This document shows positions 61,007 to 64,000 of a DNA stretch of 64,000 nt, in pieces. The notes under the pieces are model-generated. The model did not search any database, was not told where the DNA came from, and saw only the letters and a list, made by a program, of their open reading frames with translations. Each line of letters opens with the position of its first letter. Position 1 is the stretch's first letter. This DNA is from Facklamia sp050409585. Lineage in GTDB: Bacteria; Bacillota; Bacilli; Lactobacillales; Aerococcaceae. Where the stretch lies: contig NZ_JBNUPE010000005.1 in NCBI RefSeq assembly GCF_050409585.1, forward strand, positions 62,001 to 126,000. Reading direction: 5' to 3'. The translations under genes were made by a program, and so were the position numbers.

Positions 61007-63286
61007 TTATAGACTGCGTAACCAAGCTAAGAAGCGTTTGATTATAGAAGGATCTTGCGGACTTGACAGTTTAGTCTGATTATCACGAGCGGGATTTAGT
61101 TTACTGAGTCGAATTTTGCGACTCTGTTTTTCTTTAGCTAAGCGCTCATCGAGATCTTTTTGACGTTGGCTGGCTCGCTCGATTAAAATTTCTTGCGAGT
61201 TGATTTTTTGGTCTTCAATGATAACTGGGCGGATATATTCGCCGTTTACTTGCAGTTCACGTGCTTTCATATTATCAGCTAATTGAAGCTCTAAATAGTC
61301 CACTATATCGGCCTCGATATCCTTATCTAAGATCGGGAATTCAATTTCGACACGCTTAATCATATTGCGCGTCATCATATCAGCTGAAGAGAGGAATAGG
61401 TGGTTATCACTATTATGGTTAAAGTAATACACACGGGAATGTTCCAAAAAGCGACCAACAATTGAACGTACACGAATATTATCAGATATTCCAGGAATGC
61501 CCGGTTTCAAACAGCAGATACCTCTAACAATTAGATCAATTGAAATACCCGCTTGACTGGCTTCATAGAGCTTTTGGATGAGGGGAAGATCGGTTAAGGA
61601 ATTCATTTTAGCAATGATACGACCATTACCGTATTGTTTTTGAAAAGCAATTTCCTCATCAATATAATCCATTAGAGAATCCCGAATGGCAAAAGGTGAA
61701 ACATGTAAATGTTTATAATCTGGCAAGCTGCTATAACCACTTAAATAGTTGAAGAAATCAGTAGCATCATCCGTTAAACCAGGGTGCGTCGTAAATAAGC
61801 CCATATCGGTATAAATTTTTGCTGTTTTGTCATTGTAATTACCTGTTCCTAGATGAAGGTAAGGTTGGATTTTATTATCCTCCTTGCGAATGACCAGTGA
61901 AATTTTGGAATGGGTCTTTAGTTCACTAACACCATATAAAACGTGACAGCCTGCTTCTTCTAATTCTTTGGCCCAATAAACATTATTTTCTTCATCGAAA
62001 CGTGCTTTTAGTTCCACCAACACGGTAACTTCTTTTCCGTTTTCGGCAGCGGTTTTTAAGGCTGAGATAATGGGAGAGTTTTTAGAAACTCTGTAAAGGG
62101 TCTGTTTAATGGCAATGGTTTGAGGATCTTGAGCAGCGTACGCTATTAAGTTAACTACCGGATCAAACGAATCATAAGGGTGGTGGAGGAAGATGTCATG
62201 GTCTTTGGCCTGGGTGAATAGGTCTTCTCCTAAATGTTTGGGATTCAGGTAGGGTATATGCTCCTCAAATAAGAATTGAGGGTTATTTTCACCAATTTCT
62301 TCTCTTAAGGCAAAAAGGAAAGTTAAATCGAGCGGCCCGTCAATTAAGTAAACAGCATTTTCTTCCAACTCAAAAACTTCTTGTAGATAAGTAAGGTTTT
62401 GTTCAGAAAAATTCATTAAGCGTGAGCGGTCAATTTCAAGCCGGACAGCCATTCCATTTTTTCTTTGTTTGACATAGTCTTCAATTAGAACTAACAAATC
62501 GGAAGCACCGTCTTCTGCAATTGAAAAATCTGCATTACGTGTAATTCGAAAAGGATAAGCAGCCACAACTTCATAGCCTTCAAAAATACGATCAAGGTGG
62601 TGGATGATAATGTCTTCCACTAAGACGATGGTATGGACTTGTCCTTCAATAATGAAATAACGTTCAATCAGCTGAGGAATAGGAAGAATCGCTCGATGCT
62701 CTTTGCCATCCTTTTCCAGCTTAACCATAATGTTTAAAACTTTATTGACAAGGTGAGGGAAAGGCCGGTAGGCATCGATTCCTAAAGGAGAAAGAGTCGG
62801 TAAGAGTAAGGTCTTAAAGTAATAGTCTATTTCTGCTTGTTCAGATACGGACAATTCACCGATGGACTTCATTTGGTAGCCAGTATTTGGCAAGAGAGGC
62901 ATTAATTCATGGTAGCGTTGGTATTGTTTAGCGACATTGCGTTGATTGCGCTGACTAATGTTTTCTAATAATTCTTCGGGTGTTTGGCAGGTTTTATTTT
63001 CAGAAACCTCCACACCAGCAAGGTATTGATCATAAACTCCCGAAACTCTGACCATAAAGAATTCATCGAGATTTGAAGAGGCAATGGCTAAGAAATTTAT
63101 TTGTTCCAGTAAAGGATTGGTCATATCATAAGCATTGTCAATACAACGTAAATTAAAGTCTAGCCAAGATAATTCGCGGTTAAAATAAAAGTCAGGATTA
63201 TCAAATTGTCCGCGATTTTTTCTTGAGTTAGAAATGCGCTTATCCTTATTCACTGTTTTCTTTTTCTTTTTTTTGGTCTCAGTCAT
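61007..63286 (-). CDS. ppk1: Polyphosphate kinase 1
   Basis: PPK1 reversibly polymerises the gamma phosphate of ATP into polyphosphate. The N-terminal domain begins with F-N-R-E-L-S-W-L-D-F-N; the phospholipase-D-like catalytic domains carry the autophosphorylated His478 in L-H-L-G-T-G-N-Y-N and the second His in E-H-S-R-V-Y-Y-F. The N-terminus has a lysine run (K5-K11) and the C-terminus a basic tail beyond the core; 759 residues is slightly long. It lies 23 bases after ppx with GAGGAG upstream, so they form an operon. Confidence 0.96.
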   Translation of the reverse strand: MTETKKKKKKTVNKDKRISNSRKNRGQFDNPDFYFNRELSWLDFNLRCIDNAYDMTNPLLEQINFLAIASSNLDEFFMVRVSGVYDQYLAGVEVSENKTCQTPEELLENISQRNQRNVAKQYQRYHELMPLLPNTGYQMKSIGELSVSEQAEIDYYFKTLLLPTLSPLGIDAYRPFPHLVNKVLNIMVKLEKDGKEHRAILPIPQLIERYFIIEGQVHTIVLVEDIIIHHLDRIFEGYEVVAAYPFRITRNADFSIAEDGASDLLVLIEDYVKQRKNGMAVRLEIDRSRLMNFSEQNLTYLQEVFELEENAVYLIDGPLDLTFLFALREEIGENNPQFLFEEHIPYLNPKHLGEDLFTQAKDHDIFLHHPYDSFDPVVNLIAYAAQDPQTIAIKQTLYRVSKNSPIISALKTAAENGKEVTVLVELKARFDEENNVYWAKELEEAGCHVLYGVSELKTHSKISLVIRKEDNKIQPYLHLGTGNYNDKTAKIYTDMGLFTTHPGLTDDATDFFNYLSGYSSLPDYKHLHVSPFAIRDSLMDYIDEEIAFQKQYGNGRIIAKMNSLTDLPLIQKLYEASQAGISIDLIVRGICCLKPGIPGISDNIRVRSIVGRFLEHSRVYYFNHNSDNHLFLSSADMMTRNMIKRVEIEFPILDKDIEADIVDYLELQLADNMKARELQVNGEYIRPVIIEDQKINSQEILIERASQRQKDLDERLAKEKQSRKIRLSKLNPARDNQTKLSSPQDPSIIKRFLAWLRSL

Positions 63287-63309
63287 TTCATTTCTCCTCT
63301 CAGTTTTCT

Positions 63310-63999
63310 TTAAGCCTCTAAGTCAACATACTTTAGTTTTAAGCTTCCATCTAAGCTACGAGCAATATGTTTGGCGTGACGATCTGCTCGATATTGCTCG
63401 GCTACCACAGGGCCATTGTGATAAAGGGTTAGGATATAGTCTTTTTTCTTTTTTTCTAATTTAATATTTTTAATCGGAGAAGTTTTAGAATCGTTTAATG
63501 ATTGGCTAAATTTTAAAATACCTCCTAAAGCTTGTAGTTCTTTTATATCTTCACTACTAAACCAATTGCTGAAAGACTGACAATATTGATTGAGTAAAGA
63601 TTTATTACGATAACTGCTTAATAAAGCTAAGCGGACACGGTCGCGATGTGAAAAACCGGCCAAATCCATATTGGATAAAAGATAGAAAGTTGTCTGGGAA
63701 TCAGCTTCTTTAGAGATGAATTGGCCACATCGGTAGAGATAACTTGCCATTTCTAATTCAACTTGCTGAGCATAGGAATAATCCATTTGTCCTAAATCAG
63801 TCAGTTGTTTATAAAGATCGATCGCTATTTTACTCCGAATTTCTGCAACCTTTGGATGCACTTTGAAATCACGACATACTTTGGCGACACTTCGAACGTG
63901 AATATGCTCAGGATTAATAGGCTGGTTAAAATGATCATTCAAGTAGTAAGTAATAACACCATCTCTCAGCCCTTGTCTAGAAATGAATAGGGTAGGCGC
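63310..63999 (-). CDS. ppx: Exopolyphosphatase (Ppx/GppA family), N-terminal part outside the window
   Basis: The frame stays open to the window end, so the true start is outside; the TTG at 63942 is internal. Upstream of it the residues F-I-S-R-Q-G-L-R-D-G-V resemble the end of the Ppx/GppA phosphatase domain (S-x-x-G-L-R-E-G), and the rest is the HD-like helical C-terminal domain. Ppx releases phosphate from polyphosphate ends; its partnership with ppk1 in one operon is common. Only about 230 residues are visible. Confidence 0.85.
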   Translation of the reverse strand, partial: APTLFISRQGLRDGVITYYLNDHFNQPINPEHIHVRSVAKVCRDFKVHPKVAEIRSKIAIDLYKQLTDLGQMDYSYAQQVELEMASYLYRCGQFISKEADSQTTFYLLSNMDLAGFSHRDRVRLALLSSYRNKSLLNQYCQSFSNWFSSEDIKELQALGGILKFSQSLNDSKTSPIKNIKLEKKKKDYILTLYHNGPVVAEQYRADRHAKHIARSLDGSLKLKYVDLEA

Positions 64000-64000
64000 A

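Noticed and set aside
1..64000. CRISPR array, prophage, insertion sequence, rRNA or tRNA gene
   Set aside because: No regularly spaced repeats, phage or transposase coding sequence, or recognisable rRNA/tRNA sequence was seen on reading the window.

Overview
The window is a low-GC, gene-dense chromosome segment of a Gram-positive coccus or rod of the order Lactobacillales. The evidence is an LPxTG-anchored S8 protease, a V-type ATPase operon in the Enterococcus hirae ntp order, a class I ECF energizing module behind rplQ, and Firmicute gene orders (tilS-hpt-ftsH-hslO-lysS; str; S10-spc-alpha). Family Aerococcaceae or Carnobacteriaceae is a plausible guess; the genus cannot be fixed from the sequence. 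No rRNA, tRNA, CRISPR array, phage or IS element was recognised.

Layout. 2-7247: end of an S1-domain protein, tilS, hpt, ftsH, hslO, lysS. 7359-9630: three independent small genes (TMEM175-type channel, GNAT-like protein, baeRF3-type protein). 9767-10525: a decayed ykvI-like transporter gene. 10565-15226: str operon (rpsL, rpsG, fusA) and tuf with its own promoter. 15303-16517: membrane protein with repeated TM helices. 16587-20734 (minus): pyruvate,phosphate dikinase operon ppdK-ccpN-ppsR, divergent from a frameshifted NADH oxidase gene (20928-22270). 22405-36482: complete S10-spc-alpha superoperon, 29 genes from rpsJ to rplQ including secY, adk, infA and rpoA, with a structured leader in front and a structured 3' element behind rplQ. 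36564-39074: ecfA1, ecfA2, ecfT. 39256-44226: a 1656-residue surface subtilase inserted between ecfT and truA. 44351-47107: truA, a GNAT enzyme and a two-domain PPK2 enzyme. 47187-49361 (minus): two U32 proteins of the TrhP1/TrhP2 kind. 49499-57994: nine-gene V-type (probably Na+-translocating) ATPase operon. 57995-58368: structured noncoding DNA. 58369-64000 (minus): YebC/YeeI-like protein, ABC-F ATPase, ppk1 and the 3' part of ppx.

How it fits together. Most of the window is translation and its support: ribosomal proteins, EF-G, EF-Tu, IF-1, tRNA modification (TilS, TruA, TrhP), LysRS, an ABC-F factor and YebC. A second theme is energy and phosphate: PPDK with its regulatory kinase/phosphorylase and a CcpN-type repressor, polyphosphate enzymes (Pap, Ppk1, Ppx), an ion-pumping V-ATPase and a damaged NADH oxidase. 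The least explained items are three multi-branched RNA-like structures (upstream of rpsJ, after rplQ, after ntpD), the repeated CcpN-box-like motifs in the ppdK/nox intergenic region, and the two broken genes.
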